Shown: in pieces, positions 10,078 through 18,732 of the stretch
How positions within the stretch are numbered: position 1 is the stretch's first letter
Layout of the letters: the number at the start of each line of letters is the position of its first letter
NCBI RefSeq assembly: GCF_900108475.1
Contig: NZ_FNWO01000007.1
Span: forward strand, 124,001 to 188,000
Origin: Magnetospirillum fulvum
Lineage (GTDB): Bacteria; Pseudomonadota; Alphaproteobacteria; Rhodospirillales; Magnetospirillaceae
DNA length: 64,000 nucleotides
Direction of reading: 5' to 3'
The notes under the pieces: generated by a model
The model's database searches: none
Told to the model about the DNA's origin: nothing
What the model saw: the letters and a program-made list of their open reading frames with translations, nothing else
Translations under genes and position numbers: made by a program

Positions 10078-11493
10078 TCAGGCCCCCTTATCGGCATAGG
10101 GATTGCGCCCGCCGCGCACGAACAGGCGGATCGGCACGCCCTTGAGGTCGAACGCCTCGCGCAGGCCGTTGACCAGATAGCGGACATAGGATTCAGGCAG
10201 TTCGTCCGGCTTGGTCGCGAACAGCGCGAAGGTCGGCGGCCGGGCCTTGACCTGAGTGATGTAGCGGATCTTGTAACGGCGACCGCCGGGCAGCGCGGGC
10301 GGCGGGTGGCGCTCGATCACCTCGGCCAGCCAGCGGTTCAATTGCGCGGTCGGAATGCGGCGGTTCCACACCGCCCAGCTATCGACCACCGCATCCATCA
10401 ATTGAGAGATGCCGCGCCCGTTCAGCGCCGAAATCGTCACGGTACGGACGCCCTTGACCTGGGGCGCCGAGGTCTCCAGCCGGTCGCGCAGGCGACCCAG
10501 CGCCACCTGGGGATTCTCGACCACATCCCACTTATTGACGGCGACGACCAGGGCGCGGCCTTCGTCGGCGATCAGGCGTAGGATGGTCAGATCCTGCTTG
10601 TCGAGAATCTGGGCGGCGTCCATCACCAACACCACCACTTCGGCGCGGCGGATCGATTCCAGGGTATTGGCGACCGACAGCTTCTCGACCGCGTCGTAGA
10701 TATTGGCCTTGCGGCGCAGACCGGCGGTATCGACCAGCTTGACCGCTCGCCCGGCATGGGTCCATTCGACGCCGATCGCATCGCGGGTCAGACCGGCTTC
10801 GGGACCGGTCAGCAGGCGCTCTTCGCCCAGCAACTGATTGCCCAGGGTCGATTTGCCGACATTGGGGCGGCCGACGATCACCATCGTCAGCGGACGGCCG
10901 GGATCGGGTTCGGCTTCATCCTCGGCTACCGCGTCGGCGGCTTCGTCGGGGAACGGCGGAAACTCGTCTTCGTCCTCTTCGTCGAGCACCACGCCCGCCT
11001 TTTGGGCGTGCGGCATCAACGCCTCGAACAATTCGTACATTCCCTCGCCATGCTCGGCCGACACCGGCACCGGCTCGCCCATCCCCAGCCCATAGGCTTC
11101 GTACAGGCCGGGAGCCCCCGCCTTGCCCTCGCATTTGTTGGCGACCAGGATCACCGGGGTCTTTGCCTTACGCAGATGGTCGGCGAAATGGCGATCAAGC
11201 GGGGTCACCCCGGCGCGGGCGTCGATCAGCAGCAGGGCGACGTCGGCCTCTTCCACCGCGCGGTCGGTCTGGAAGCGCATCCGCGCTTCGATGCTGTCGC
11301 CGCCCAGTTCCTCGAAACCGGCGGTATCGACAACAAGAAAATCGACCCCCATCAGGCTGGCGCGGCCTTCGCGACGGTCGCGGGTAATTCCGGGCAGATC
11401 GTGGACGATCGCGAGCTTACGCCCGACGAGGCGGTTGAACAGGGTGGACTTGCCGACGTTCGGGCGTCCGACAATGGCAACGGTGAAAGGCAT
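10078..11493 (-). CDS. der: Ribosome-assembly GTPase Der
   Basis: A 471-residue Der/EngA GTPase with two tandem G domains, needed for 50S subunit maturation. The first P-loop ([12 protein letters not shown], residues 8-19) and the second ([12 protein letters not shown], near residue 208) are both intact. DTAGFEE and DTAGLRRK give the two G3 motifs, and NKCE and NKWD the two G4 motifs. A C-terminal KH-like domain follows. Between the G domains is an acidic linker rich in Asp/Glu (about 170-196). It lies 13 bases after bamB on the same strand, a neighbourhood common in proteobacteria. Confidence 0.97.
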   Translation of the reverse strand: MPFTVAIVGRPNVGKSTLFNRLVGRKLAIVHDLPGITRDRREGRASLMGVDFLVVDTAGFEELGGDSIEARMRFQTDRAVEEADVALLLIDARAGVTPLDRHFADHLRKAKTPVILVANKCEGKAGAPGLYEAYGLGMGEPVPVSAEHGEGMYELFEALMPHAQKAGVVLDEEDEDEFPPFPDEAADAVAEDEAEPDPGRPLTMVIVGRPNVGKSTLGNQLLGEERLLTGPEAGLTRDAIGVEWTHAGRAVKLVDTAGLRRKANIYDAVEKLSVANTLESIRRAEVVVLVMDAAQILDKQDLTILRLIADEGRALVVAVNKWDVVENPQVALGRLRDRLETSAPQVKGVRTVTISALNGRGISQLMDAVVDSWAVWNRRIPTAQLNRWLAEVIERHPPPALPGGRRYKIRYITQVKARPPTFALFATKPDELPESYVRYLVNGLREAFDLKGVPIRLFVRGGRNPYADKGA

Positions 11494-11506
11494 GCGGTCT
11501 CAGTTT

Positions 11507-12868
11507 TCAGCGATAAGCGACGAGATCGGCTTCGTCGGTGAGAAAATACAAGGTGCCGTTGGCCACGACCGGAGCGATGCTGACCCCATCGGGCGCCCTC
11601 TCCCAGCCGAGCATGTCGCCGGTATAGGGCGACAGCGACACCAGTTTGCCGTCGGAACTGCCGAGAATCAGGCGGTCGGAAACCAGAACCGGCCCCGACC
11701 ACATGATGCGGCCATCTTTGTCCTTGGGGTCTTCCCAGCTTTGCATCTGGGTGACCCAGACGATGCGGCCGGTCTTGGCTTCGACCGCGACCGCTTCGTT
11801 GTTGTTGGTCAGCAGGAACAGATAATCACCGGCAACCCAGGGGCTTTCGACCCCGCCGATTTCCTTTTCCCACAGGCGGCGACCGGTCTTCTGATCGAGG
11901 CAGACCAGCATGTCGCCGTTGCTGATGGCATAGACCCGACCGCGATCAATCGCCGGACGGCCCCGAATGTCCATCAACGCGCCGATGATCTCGGTGCGGC
12001 GGATCGTCACCAGCGAATCCTGCCAGATCGGCACGCCGGTATCGACCCGAAGCGCGAACAATTCGCCCGAGGAATAGGGCACCAGGACCATGTTGCCATC
12101 GACCGCCGGGCTGTTGCCCGCCAACAGGCCGGTCGCCTCGGTAATGCCGGAATGGGTCCACAGCACGGTACCGTCTTCGGCGGCCAGGGTGTGAGTCTGG
12201 TTATCGACGGTGACGGCAAAGACGCGCCCGCCGCGCACCGTCGGCGCACCGCGCATCGGCCCGGACACCGTCTGCCGCCACAGGATGCGGCCCGAAGCGG
12301 CATCGAGCGCGACCACCTGGGCGAACCCGGTGGCGACGAACACTCGTCCCTCGTCATAGGCGATGCCGCCGCTGGTATAGACGTTCGAATTGTCGCTGGG
12401 GATCGTATCGGTTCCCCACAGCCGCTTGCCGGTTTCAGCGTTAAAGGCGCTGACCTGCGAGGCGGCATCGACGGTAAACACCTTCCCCTCGGCGACCACC
12501 GGTTGACCGAGCAGACGGCGGCGCTTGCTCGACCCGCTGCCGGCATTGACCGACCACGCTTCCTGAAGCTCGCCCTCCGCCACCATGTGCTGCATGGCGT
12601 GGTTGGAATAGCCCCCGGCCTGGGGCCAATCTTCGTTGGCTTCGGGCGGCGGCAGAACGACCTTGGCGACCGGGCCGGAGATTTCCGGCTCGATCTGCTT
12701 TTCACGCGACAGCACCGAGATACGCTTGCCCGGCAAGGGCGGTGCCGACCGTTCTCCCAGCCAACCCGTATCGCAGCCGGTCAGGACGATCGAGGCCGCG
12801 AGAGCTCCGGCAAAGGCAAGACGCGGCGCGCGGCGCGGCGAGGAATGGCGGAAGACGGCGGCGGTCAT
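11507..12868 (-). CDS. bamB: Outer-membrane assembly lipoprotein BamB
   Basis: A roughly 453-residue lipoprotein with PQQ-type beta-propeller repeats, the BamB subunit of the BAM complex that inserts beta-barrel proteins into the outer membrane. A signal peptide ends in the lipobox VLTGC (Cys about residue 32). The rest shows repeated blade motifs such as GKRLWG, GRILWRQTVSG and GRRLWEKE. The ATG at 12868 is used; a GTG directly before it (12871) is an alternative. It lies 5 bases after a TPR-protein gene and 13 bases before der, matching the classic TPR protein-bamB-der order. Confidence 0.93.
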   Translation of the reverse strand: MTAAVFRHSSPRRAPRLAFAGALAASIVLTGCDTGWLGERSAPPLPGKRISVLSREKQIEPEISGPVAKVVLPPPEANEDWPQAGGYSNHAMQHMVAEGELQEAWSVNAGSGSSKRRRLLGQPVVAEGKVFTVDAASQVSAFNAETGKRLWGTDTIPSDNSNVYTSGGIAYDEGRVFVATGFAQVVALDAASGRILWRQTVSGPMRGAPTVRGGRVFAVTVDNQTHTLAAEDGTVLWTHSGITEATGLLAGNSPAVDGNMVLVPYSSGELFALRVDTGVPIWQDSLVTIRRTEIIGALMDIRGRPAIDRGRVYAISNGDMLVCLDQKTGRRLWEKEIGGVESPWVAGDYLFLLTNNNEAVAVEAKTGRIVWVTQMQSWEDPKDKDGRIMWSGPVLVSDRLILGSSDGKLVSLSPYTGDMLGWERAPDGVSIAPVVANGTLYFLTDEADLVAYR

Positions 12869-12873
12869 CACGG

Positions 12874-13560
12874 TCAGCCCCGATCGGCCTGGCCGGTGAC
12901 GGCCAGCATTTCGGCGGCGCGGGTGCGCATGCCCTCGGGCGCGGCGGCATCTTCGGCCAAGCGCGCGAACAGTTCGGCGGCACGGGGCTTATCGCCCCGT
13001 CGCAGCGCGGCCAAAGCCTGAAGCTCGCGGGCGGAGTGACGCCACGAGCTCGATTCGACCGCCAACGGCTCCATCATCTTGTCCAACTGAGCCGGATCGG
13101 TGGAATCGAGGGTCAGATATCCGGCCCGGATCGTCGCCATATCGCGATAGACCGCCTCGGCCGAACTGTCAGCGGCAACGGCGCTATAGATCGCGGCGGC
13201 AGCGGCGATATCGCCCTGCTGCTGACGCAGATCGGCCAGACGCAGATTGGCGAGCAAGTGGTATCCGCTCGCGCCATCGACGGCCAGTCGGGTCAGTTCG
13301 TCGATCGCCTGATCGCGCTTTCCCTGTTCGAGCAGAGAAGCGACCTCGTGGAAGCGCTGCGAGGATTCCTTGCGCTGCTGTCCGTCCCAGGCCCGCCAGC
13401 CCTGCCAGCCAGCGACGGCAAGAACGGCGGCGACACCCACGCCAACAACGAAAATCCCATGGCGTTTCCACAGGTTCGTCAGTTGCTCGTGCCTCAGATC
13501 CTCGTCAACCTCCTTGATAAGAAGGTCGGCGGCGGCATCATGCTGCTGCTTCTCGGTCAA
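12874..13560 (-). CDS. Membrane-anchored TPR protein (YfgM/AncA-like)
   Basis: A 228-residue inner-membrane protein with a short cytoplasmic N-terminus, one helix (GIFVVGVGVAAVLAVAGWQG) and a periplasmic TPR-like helical domain. This is the layout of YfgM, the ancillary periplasmic chaperone of the Sec translocon in E. coli, and the bamB-der neighbourhood is the same. The start proposed is TTG at 13560, preceded by GGAGAG six bases upstream; a GTG at 13590 would add ten Pro/Ser-rich residues and has a poorer upstream site. Functional equivalence to YfgM is inferred from fold and neighbours. Confidence 0.82.
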   Translation of the reverse strand: MTEKQQHDAAADLLIKEVDEDLRHEQLTNLWKRHGIFVVGVGVAAVLAVAGWQGWRAWDGQQRKESSQRFHEVASLLEQGKRDQAIDELTRLAVDGASGYHLLANLRLADLRQQQGDIAAAAAIYSAVAADSSAEAVYRDMATIRAGYLTLDSTDPAQLDKMMEPLAVESSSWRHSARELQALAALRRGDKPRAAELFARLAEDAAAPEGMRTRAAEMLAVTGQADRG

Positions 13561-13679
13561 GAAAGACTCTCCATGGGGGGAACGCGGCACACAGACAAGC
13601 CGCGCCGTAACATAGTCCGCGACGGCGGTCTTGGCAAACCCCGGTTCGTATGGCCTTAAGTCTCAAACGCCGGGGCGGA

Positions 13680-14234
13680 TCACTCCGCCCGCCATTTGAT
13701 CGAGCAACCGATGCTGGGAACCTGATCGGCCGGAGTTTCGCCGGTTTCGGCAACCAAGCGCATCGCCTCGACCAATTCGCGCCTTGCATCGGTCGGTCCG
13801 GCTTGTCGCCCCGACGCGTCCAGGCGGCCACGATAGCGCAGCACGCCCCCGGCGTCGAAACCGAAAAAGTCCGGGGTGCACACCGCGCCATAGGCCCGGG
13901 CGATCTGCTGCGACTCGTCGTGCAGATAGGGGAAAACCAGACCATGCTGGCGGGCGAACGCCACCATATTGTCGAACGAATCGTCGGGATAGGTCGCGGC
14001 ATCGTTGGCGTTGATCCCCACCACCCCGATCCCGAGTTGCTTCAGGTCGGCGGCATCGCGGTTGAGACGGTCGATAATCGCCAGCACATAGGGACAATGG
14101 TTGCACATGAACACCACCAGGGTGCCGCGCGGACCGGCGATATCGGCCAGAGACCAGACTCGCCCATCCGTGCCGGGCAACGCAAAATCCTGAATCCCGG
14201 CTCCCAAGCTGCCGGTCGGAGTTTCCACCGCCAT
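13680..14234 (-). CDS. Thioredoxin-fold redoxin (AhpC/TSA-like)
   Basis: A 184-residue soluble redoxin with no signal peptide. The thioredoxin fold starts at about residue 12 (DFALPGTDGRVWSLADI). The active-site region reads VVFMCNHCPYV, a CxxC motif found in a family of AhpC/TSA-type thioredoxin-like proteins, followed by GINAND and the conserved VCTPDFFGFD segment. It probably acts as a cytoplasmic thiol reductase or peroxiredoxin-like enzyme; the exact substrate is unknown. GGGAG lies 6 bases before the ATG. It is transcribed divergently from a small lipoprotein gene. Confidence 0.82.
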   Translation of the reverse strand: MAVETPTGSLGAGIQDFALPGTDGRVWSLADIAGPRGTLVVFMCNHCPYVLAIIDRLNRDAADLKQLGIGVVGINANDAATYPDDSFDNMVAFARQHGLVFPYLHDESQQIARAYGAVCTPDFFGFDAGGVLRYRGRLDASGRQAGPTDARRELVEAMRLVAETGETPADQVPSIGCSIKWRAE

Positions 14235-14354
14235 TGTTCTGCTCCCTGTTCTTCAGCGTCGGACCCTGCCCTCCTCATCGGCAGAAACTGCCCATTGATT
14301 CGGCACCGATCCCCCCTCACAATACACAGGAATATTTTGGATGGGATCAGGGAA

Positions 14355-14741
14355 ATGGTGTCAAGACTCGTTCCCCTGGCATCGCTGGTTCTGCTCCTCC
14401 CGCTGGGGGGATGCTACTACTTGACATCGACCGGGTTCGGATCGGCGCCCAAGCCCCTGCCCGACCCCTACACCCTGATGCATTTCGAGGCGATCAGCCT
14501 GATGGGAACGCACAAGTCGATCGTCGATCACATCTATGGCTGGATCACCGACAAGGATTGCTCCAGCCCTCGGGCCGAACGGGGCGAAGCCTATTGCCGC
14601 GATTGGGTCGGCAAGCCGCCGCCGCCGCCGCAGATTTACTGCTACAGCACGCTGGCCCGACCGACCTGCTATGCCCAACCTTATAACGAGGGAAATGACC
14701 GTCTGATTGGATTCGTGCCGCCGACAACGCCGATCCGCTGA
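14355..14741 (+). CDS. Small cysteine-rich lipoprotein of unknown function
   Basis: A 128-residue protein with a signal sequence ending in the lipobox LPLGGC (Cys about residue 20), so it is probably an outer-membrane lipoprotein. The mature part contains paired cysteines (DCSSP, AYCRDWV, IYCYSTL, PTCYAQP) and a polyproline stretch PPPPP. The C-terminal YCYSTL..TCYAQP pattern recalls a small lipoprotein type seen in alphaproteobacteria, from memory. AGGGA lies only a few bases before the ATG, and a GTG three bases on is an equally good start. Confidence 0.7.
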   Translation: MVSRLVPLASLVLLLPLGGCYYLTSTGFGSAPKPLPDPYTLMHFEAISLMGTHKSIVDHIYGWITDKDCSSPRAERGEAYCRDWVGKPPPPPQIYCYSTLARPTCYAQPYNEGNDRLIGFVPPTTPIR

Positions 14742-14768
14742 TCCCGGCCGGTCAAACCGGTGGCAAGA

Positions 14769-15599
14769 TCAGACTGGGCGATAGTCATCCGCCCGGCGAT
14801 GGGGATGAACCGGAGACGGCAGGGAAAAACCAAAGGTCGTTCCATCTTGCCCCGGAATCAGATCAACCCAGATCCGTCCGCCCATTTGTTCGACCAAACC
14901 ACGGACCACGGTCAGGCCCATCCCGATCCCTCCCCCGCTTTTGCCGGGGTGGCGCAGGATTTCGCACAATCGGGCAGCGCGGGCGGGGTCAAGCCCCAGG
15001 CCGTTATCGCGGACACGAAAGTCGATCATCGCCCCGTCGCGAAGGGCCGAGACATGAACCACCGGACGCCGGAGCGGTGAGCGGAAACGCACGGCATTGC
15101 CGATCAGTCGGGTGAAGATTTCGGCCAGCAGCTCCGGATCGGCAACGATTTCCGGCAAGGGATCGACGATCAAGGCGGCATCGGCATCATGCAGACACTC
15201 GGCCAGACGCTGGCGCGCCGCCGCGATGGCCCCCGAGGGCACGATGACCGCGACACGCTCGGATCGGCTGGCAATGGTGTGATCGGCGCCCCGCATCCGC
15301 AACAGCGCGTCAAGACGGCGCTGACGACGGAGCAGAATCGTCAGAATCGTCGCGATGCCGACAATGCCGACGCCCAGCAGAACAATTGAAATCGCCTGGG
15401 AAAGCTCGACAGGATTGAACGACAGTCCCAGCAGGGGATGCAGGGGCAAACCGCCGTCGGTTCGAACCAGTCCATCGGCTCCGACAGACCAGACCAGGAC
15501 AACCATGACCGCCCCCAGAATAGGGGACAATCTCGCTATAGTTAGGCTGCTTCCGCGATCGGATGAATTGGCGTTCATTCTGACACCGATATCTTCCAT
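14769..15599 (-). CDS. Membrane HATPase / histidine-kinase-like protein lacking a visible H box
   Basis: A 276-residue protein with two hydrophobic helices (about 25-42 and 70-90) and a C-terminal GHKL ATPase domain. The N box (LIGNAVRF), G1 (DNGLGLD) and G2 (GIGMGL) motifs are intact. The region before the N box, with RLAECLHDADAALIVDPLP, resembles the segment linking dimerisation and ATPase domains in phytochrome-type kinases. However, no phospho-acceptor motif such as H-E-(L/I)-x-x-P is present between the second helix and the N box. It is divergent from an OmpR-type regulator, so it is probably its partner. It could be an unusual kinase, a phosphatase, or need a partner HisKA protein. Confidence 0.75.
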   Translation of the reverse strand: MEDIGVRMNANSSDRGSSLTIARLSPILGAVMVVLVWSVGADGLVRTDGGLPLHPLLGLSFNPVELSQAISIVLLGVGIVGIATILTILLRRQRRLDALLRMRGADHTIASRSERVAVIVPSGAIAAARQRLAECLHDADAALIVDPLPEIVADPELLAEIFTRLIGNAVRFRSPLRRPVVHVSALRDGAMIDFRVRDNGLGLDPARAARLCEILRHPGKSGGGIGMGLTVVRGLVEQMGGRIWVDLIPGQDGTTFGFSLPSPVHPHRRADDYRPV

Positions 15600-15719
15600 T
15601 GGTTGCTGTTCTGTTCGGCTTTTGACGTCCTCAGCACAAACATCAACCCTTATACGCCATCGATCACAATGAATTTACGTCAACGATTGAATTAACGGAG
15701 AATACCATGTAAATGAGTC

Positions 15720-16451
15720 ATGAATGCTTTTATGGGAGATTTAGCCGTGCAGGCCAAAGCCCATGTGCTGATCGTCGAAGACGACCCGGTAACCCGAAGC
15801 AAATTAGCAGCCTACATGATTGCCGAGGGCTTTCAAGTCAGCGAAGCTGGCGATGCCCGCGACATGAAAGCGATGGTCGCCCGCTCGATCCCCGACGTGG
15901 TCCTGCTCGATATCAACCTGCCCGACGAAAGCGGCTTGATCCTCGCGCGCGAATTACGGGCAAAATCCTCGGTCGGGATCATCCTGGTCACCGCGCGTCA
16001 CGACGAAACCGACCGGATCGTCGGGCTGGAAATCGGGGCCGACGATTACATCACCAAGCCGTTTAACCCGCGCGAACTGGCGGTCCGGGTCCGCAACCTG
16101 CAAAGACGGGTTGCCCCGACGATGGCCGCCGAGCGCTCCGCCTCGGGTGTGTATTCTTTTTCCGGCTGGAAACTCGATTGCGATGCCCGCCAGTTGTTTT
16201 CCCCGGCCGGAGACAGCATCCGCCTGACCCGGGGCGAATTTGACGTGCTGGCCGCGCTGGCCCGCAATGCCGGTCGCGCGCTGACCCGCGATCAATTGCT
16301 CGACCTCACCCAGCACGACGGCGAGGCGGTGATCGACCGCACCATCGACGTTCTGGTCGGACGGTTACGACGCAAGATCGAGACGGATTCGCGTCAACCG
16401 GCGATCATTCTGACCGTCCACGGCGTCGGGTATCGCCTGGTCGGCGGCTAA
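15720..16451 (+). CDS. OmpR/PhoB-family response regulator
   Basis: A 243-residue two-domain regulator. The receiver domain (about 14-125) has the acidic pair in VEDDPV, the phospho-acceptor Asp in VVLLDINLPDESG, the conserved Thr in ILVTAR and the Lys in YITKPFNP. The winged-helix DNA-binding domain (about 145-240) ends with the usual VHGVGYRL. The start is uncertain: ATG 15720, ATG 15732 and GTG 15747 are possible, and GGGAG lies well placed before the GTG. An ATG-TAA mini-frame follows GGAG at 15697-15712. It is divergent from the HATPase gene across ~120 AT-richer bases that should hold both promoters. Confidence 0.9.
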   Translation: MNAFMGDLAVQAKAHVLIVEDDPVTRSKLAAYMIAEGFQVSEAGDARDMKAMVARSIPDVVLLDINLPDESGLILARELRAKSSVGIILVTARHDETDRIVGLEIGADDYITKPFNPRELAVRVRNLQRRVAPTMAAERSASGVYSFSGWKLDCDARQLFSPAGDSIRLTRGEFDVLAALARNAGRALTRDQLLDLTQHDGEAVIDRTIDVLVGRLRRKIETDSRQPAIILTVHGVGYRLVGG

Positions 16452-16518
16452 AATGGTGCCCTCGGAAACCGGCACAAAGCGGTGCATACCGGCGGAATGC
16501 CACCGGCAAGACGCACCC

Positions 16519-16550
16519 AAAAAAAAGGCCGCACGGTTGCCCGCGCGGCC
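16519..16550 (-). terminator. Intrinsic terminator downstream of cysA / candidate sRNA
   Basis: On the minus strand GGCCGC (16550-16545) pairs with GCGGCC (16532-16527) across a small loop, followed directly by eight T (16526-16519). This is a textbook intrinsic terminator. Confidence 0.85.
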
Positions 16551-16617
16551 CAAGGTCAGGGAGGAAACGTCCAGGAAAGACGAGCGGCGCAGGTTCGCGC
16601 CAACGTCTTTGCTGCAC
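16519..16617 (-). ncRNA. Candidate small RNA (about 99 nt) with own promoter and terminator
   Basis: On the minus strand a promoter-like TTGCGG-17-TATATA is followed by a hairpin with outer stem AAAGACG/CGTCTTT and inner stem GGCGC/GCGCC. Next come a single-stranded CCTCCC stretch that could pair with Shine-Dalgarno sequences, and then a GC-rich hairpin with eight T. That is the layout of a trans-acting sRNA. The alternative is simply an internal promoter plus the 3' end of cysA. No homologue was recognised. Confidence 0.5.
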
Positions 16618-16622
16618 TGCAC

Positions 16623-16651
16623 TATATAGCTCCGCCCTCCGGTTGCCGCAA
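16623..16651 (-). promoter_or_regulatory. Promoter-like element upstream of the candidate sRNA
   Basis: Read on the minus strand: TTGCGG (16651-16646), a 17-base spacer, TATATA (16628-16623). The predicted start of transcription is near 16617. Confidence 0.5.
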
Positions 16652-16677
16652 CTAAAAATGCGATGGCAGGCGAAGAA

Positions 16678-17742
16678 TCATCCCGCATCCCCCTCCCACG
16701 GACCTGCCTCGCCGACGAAAAATCGCACCCGGCGCAACAGCACCGAAACCGCCGATCCTCGGTCGATCTCCAGTTGAGAAAAGGCGTCGCGGCTGGCTTC
16801 GACCTCGAGTGTCGTGCCCTCGGGCAGGTCAAGGTCGATCCGCACCACCGGCCCCAGCACCGAAATCTGACGGACTGACGCTTGCGGTTGGGCCGCACCC
16901 GGCAGACCCAGACCGATTTCGTGCGGCCGGACAAAGGCGATCGCCTCGCCATCCGGGGCGGCCACTCCGACCGCACGGCCGAACAGACAGGCGGTGCCGC
17001 CCTCGACCCGACAGGGCAAGGCGTTGACATGGCCCAGAAAGCCGAACACGAACGGAGTCGCGGGCTGATCGTAGATTTCTGCGGGGGTGCCGATCTGCTC
17101 GATCCGGCCTTTGTTCATCACCACCACCTCGTCGGCGACCTCCAACGCTTCTTCCTGATCGTGGGTGACGAACACCCCGGTCAGCCCCAGTTCGTCATGG
17201 AGGCGGCGCAGCCAGCGGCGCAGTTCCTTGCGCACCTGGGCGTCGAGCGCGCCGAACGGCTCGTCCAGCAACAGCAGACGGGGTTCGACCGCCAGAGCGC
17301 GGGCCAGGGCGACGCGCTGGCGCTGTCCGCCCGACAATTGGGTGGGATAGCGCCCGGCCAGACCGCTGAGTTGCACCAGATCGAGCAAGGCGGCGACGCG
17401 GCGGTCGATCTCGGCGCGCGGCGGCCGGTCCTTGCCTTTCCGCACCGTCAGGCCAAAGGCGATGTTGTCGGCGACGGTCATATGGCGGAACAGGGCGTAA
17501 TGCTGGAAGACGAAGCCGATACCGCGGTCGCGCGCCTTCTGCCCGGTCGCCTCGATCCCATCCAGAATCACCCGTCCGTGATCGGGGGCGTCCAGCCCGG
17601 CGAGAATCCGCAACAACGTCGTCTTGCCCGATCCCGACGGCCCCAGCAGCGCCACCAGCTTGCCCTTCGGCACCTGGAGCGAGACGTTGTCGAGCGCCCG
17701 GAACGCGCCGAAATGCTTGGTGATGTTCTGAACTTCGATCAC
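16678..17742 (-). CDS. cysA: Sulfate/thiosulfate ABC transporter ATP-binding protein CysA
   Basis: A 354-residue ABC ATPase of the CysA/MalK type. Walker A is GPSGSGKTT, the Q-loop region [11 protein letters not shown], the signature [15 protein letters not shown] and Walker [13 protein letters not shown], followed by the switch His in [12 protein letters not shown]-terminal TOBE-like regulatory domain follows from about residue 240. [14 protein letters not shown] is typical of CysA. The start is the GTG at 17742, preceded by GAGGAG about 9 bases upstream; longer frames add a Phe-rich leader with no support. No cysT, cysW or sulfate-binding protein lies nearby, so its permease must be elsewhere. 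Confidence 0.88.
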   Translation of the reverse strand: MIEVQNITKHFGAFRALDNVSLQVPKGKLVALLGPSGSGKTTLLRILAGLDAPDHGRVILDGIEATGQKARDRGIGFVFQHYALFRHMTVADNIAFGLTVRKGKDRPPRAEIDRRVAALLDLVQLSGLAGRYPTQLSGGQRQRVALARALAVEPRLLLLDEPFGALDAQVRKELRRWLRRLHDELGLTGVFVTHDQEEALEVADEVVVMNKGRIEQIGTPAEIYDQPATPFVFGFLGHVNALPCRVEGGTACLFGRAVGVAAPDGEAIAFVRPHEIGLGLPGAAQPQASVRQISVLGPVVRIDLDLPEGTTLEVEASRDAFSQLEIDRGSAVSVLLRRVRFFVGEAGPWEGDAG

Positions 17743-17889
17743 CGCCTCGCTCCTCGTTTGCCAGAACAAAGGATGAGCCCGAAACGAACCGAAGAAAAGC
17801 GGTTGCAACGCGGGCCTGTTGCGGGCGATGCCGCCCCGTCGTAAGGTGATGAAGCGTCGGGGTTGGGCAGCCGCGCCTGGGGATCATGC

Positions 17890-18732
17890 ATGCGCAGCAC
17901 ATGGCCGTTCTTTGGTGGGGTAATCGTCGCCCTTCATTTCTTTGCCGTCACCGTGCCGATTCTGGCTATCGTCGCCATCCTGCTGTCTCTGTTCGACAGT
18001 CTTGGCCCTGACGAGGCTGTCCTCGGCGGGGGGTCGAGCGTCCTCATGCGCGACGAAGGCGGTCGCGTCACCCTGCGGATGACCAACACCACCTATGCCC
18101 AACTCAGCGTTCCGGTGATGGGCGAGCCCCGTCCCCGGCGGCTGTTGCTGCGCCAAAGCACCGATGGCGGCAACGACGGTAACGGGCGAATTCGCCTCGA
18201 CGCCTGGCCGGTCGGAATGCCGGTCGATCTGCGCCGCCCCCCCATCTATACCATTCGCACCCTGGGCAGCGCGGCCAATGTCGGCGATGACGGACTGTTC
18301 TGGACCGAACGCGACGGACGGCGCAGCGCTTGGTCCCTGGCCGATGGATCATGGTTGTTCGACACCGACCTGCCGCTGGCCGGGTTCGCCTTCGAGCCCG
18401 AAATCCGCCGGGTCGCGGCGCTGGCCGTCGCCGACGAGGAATTGTGGTCGCGCGGCGCGGTGGGAGTGATCACCTATGCCGCGCCGGGCCGGGTGCTGCG
18501 GCGGGTACTGCTGGTTTCGATCAACCCCTTGCGCGGCAACGCCCTGCGCGCCACCCTGACCGCCAGCCGTCTGGTGTCCTATACCGAGGCGGCTCCGGGC
18601 GGCCGGGTGATCGAGTTGCCGCTGGCGGCGGGTCCGGTACGGATACCGGTCACCGCCTCGGACCTCGACATCGCCCATGCCAGCGTTCCCGCCGGACTAA
18701 AGCTCAGTCCTCTTCGTCCGTGGGGGGAGTGA
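17890..18732 (+). CDS. Anchored protein of unknown function
   Basis: A 280-residue protein with one N-terminal hydrophobic helix (about residues 6-34) followed by a soluble, mostly beta-type region rich in Arg and Gly that would lie in the periplasm. No family motif was recognised. The ATG at 17890 is used; an ATG four bases earlier is in a different frame. Its last 29 bases overlap the 3' end of hdaA, which runs the other way. It is divergent from cysA, but nothing else links the two. Confidence 0.65.
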   Translation: MRSTWPFFGGVIVALHFFAVTVPILAIVAILLSLFDSLGPDEAVLGGGSSVLMRDEGGRVTLRMTNTTYAQLSVPVMGEPRPRRLLLRQSTDGGNDGNGRIRLDAWPVGMPVDLRRPPIYTIRTLGSAANVGDDGLFWTERDGRRSAWSLADGSWLFDTDLPLAGFAFEPEIRRVAALAVADEELWSRGAVGVITYAAPGRVLRRVLLVSINPLRGNALRATLTASRLVSYTEAAPGGRVIELPLAAGPVRIPVTASDLDIAHASVPAGLKLSPLRPWGE

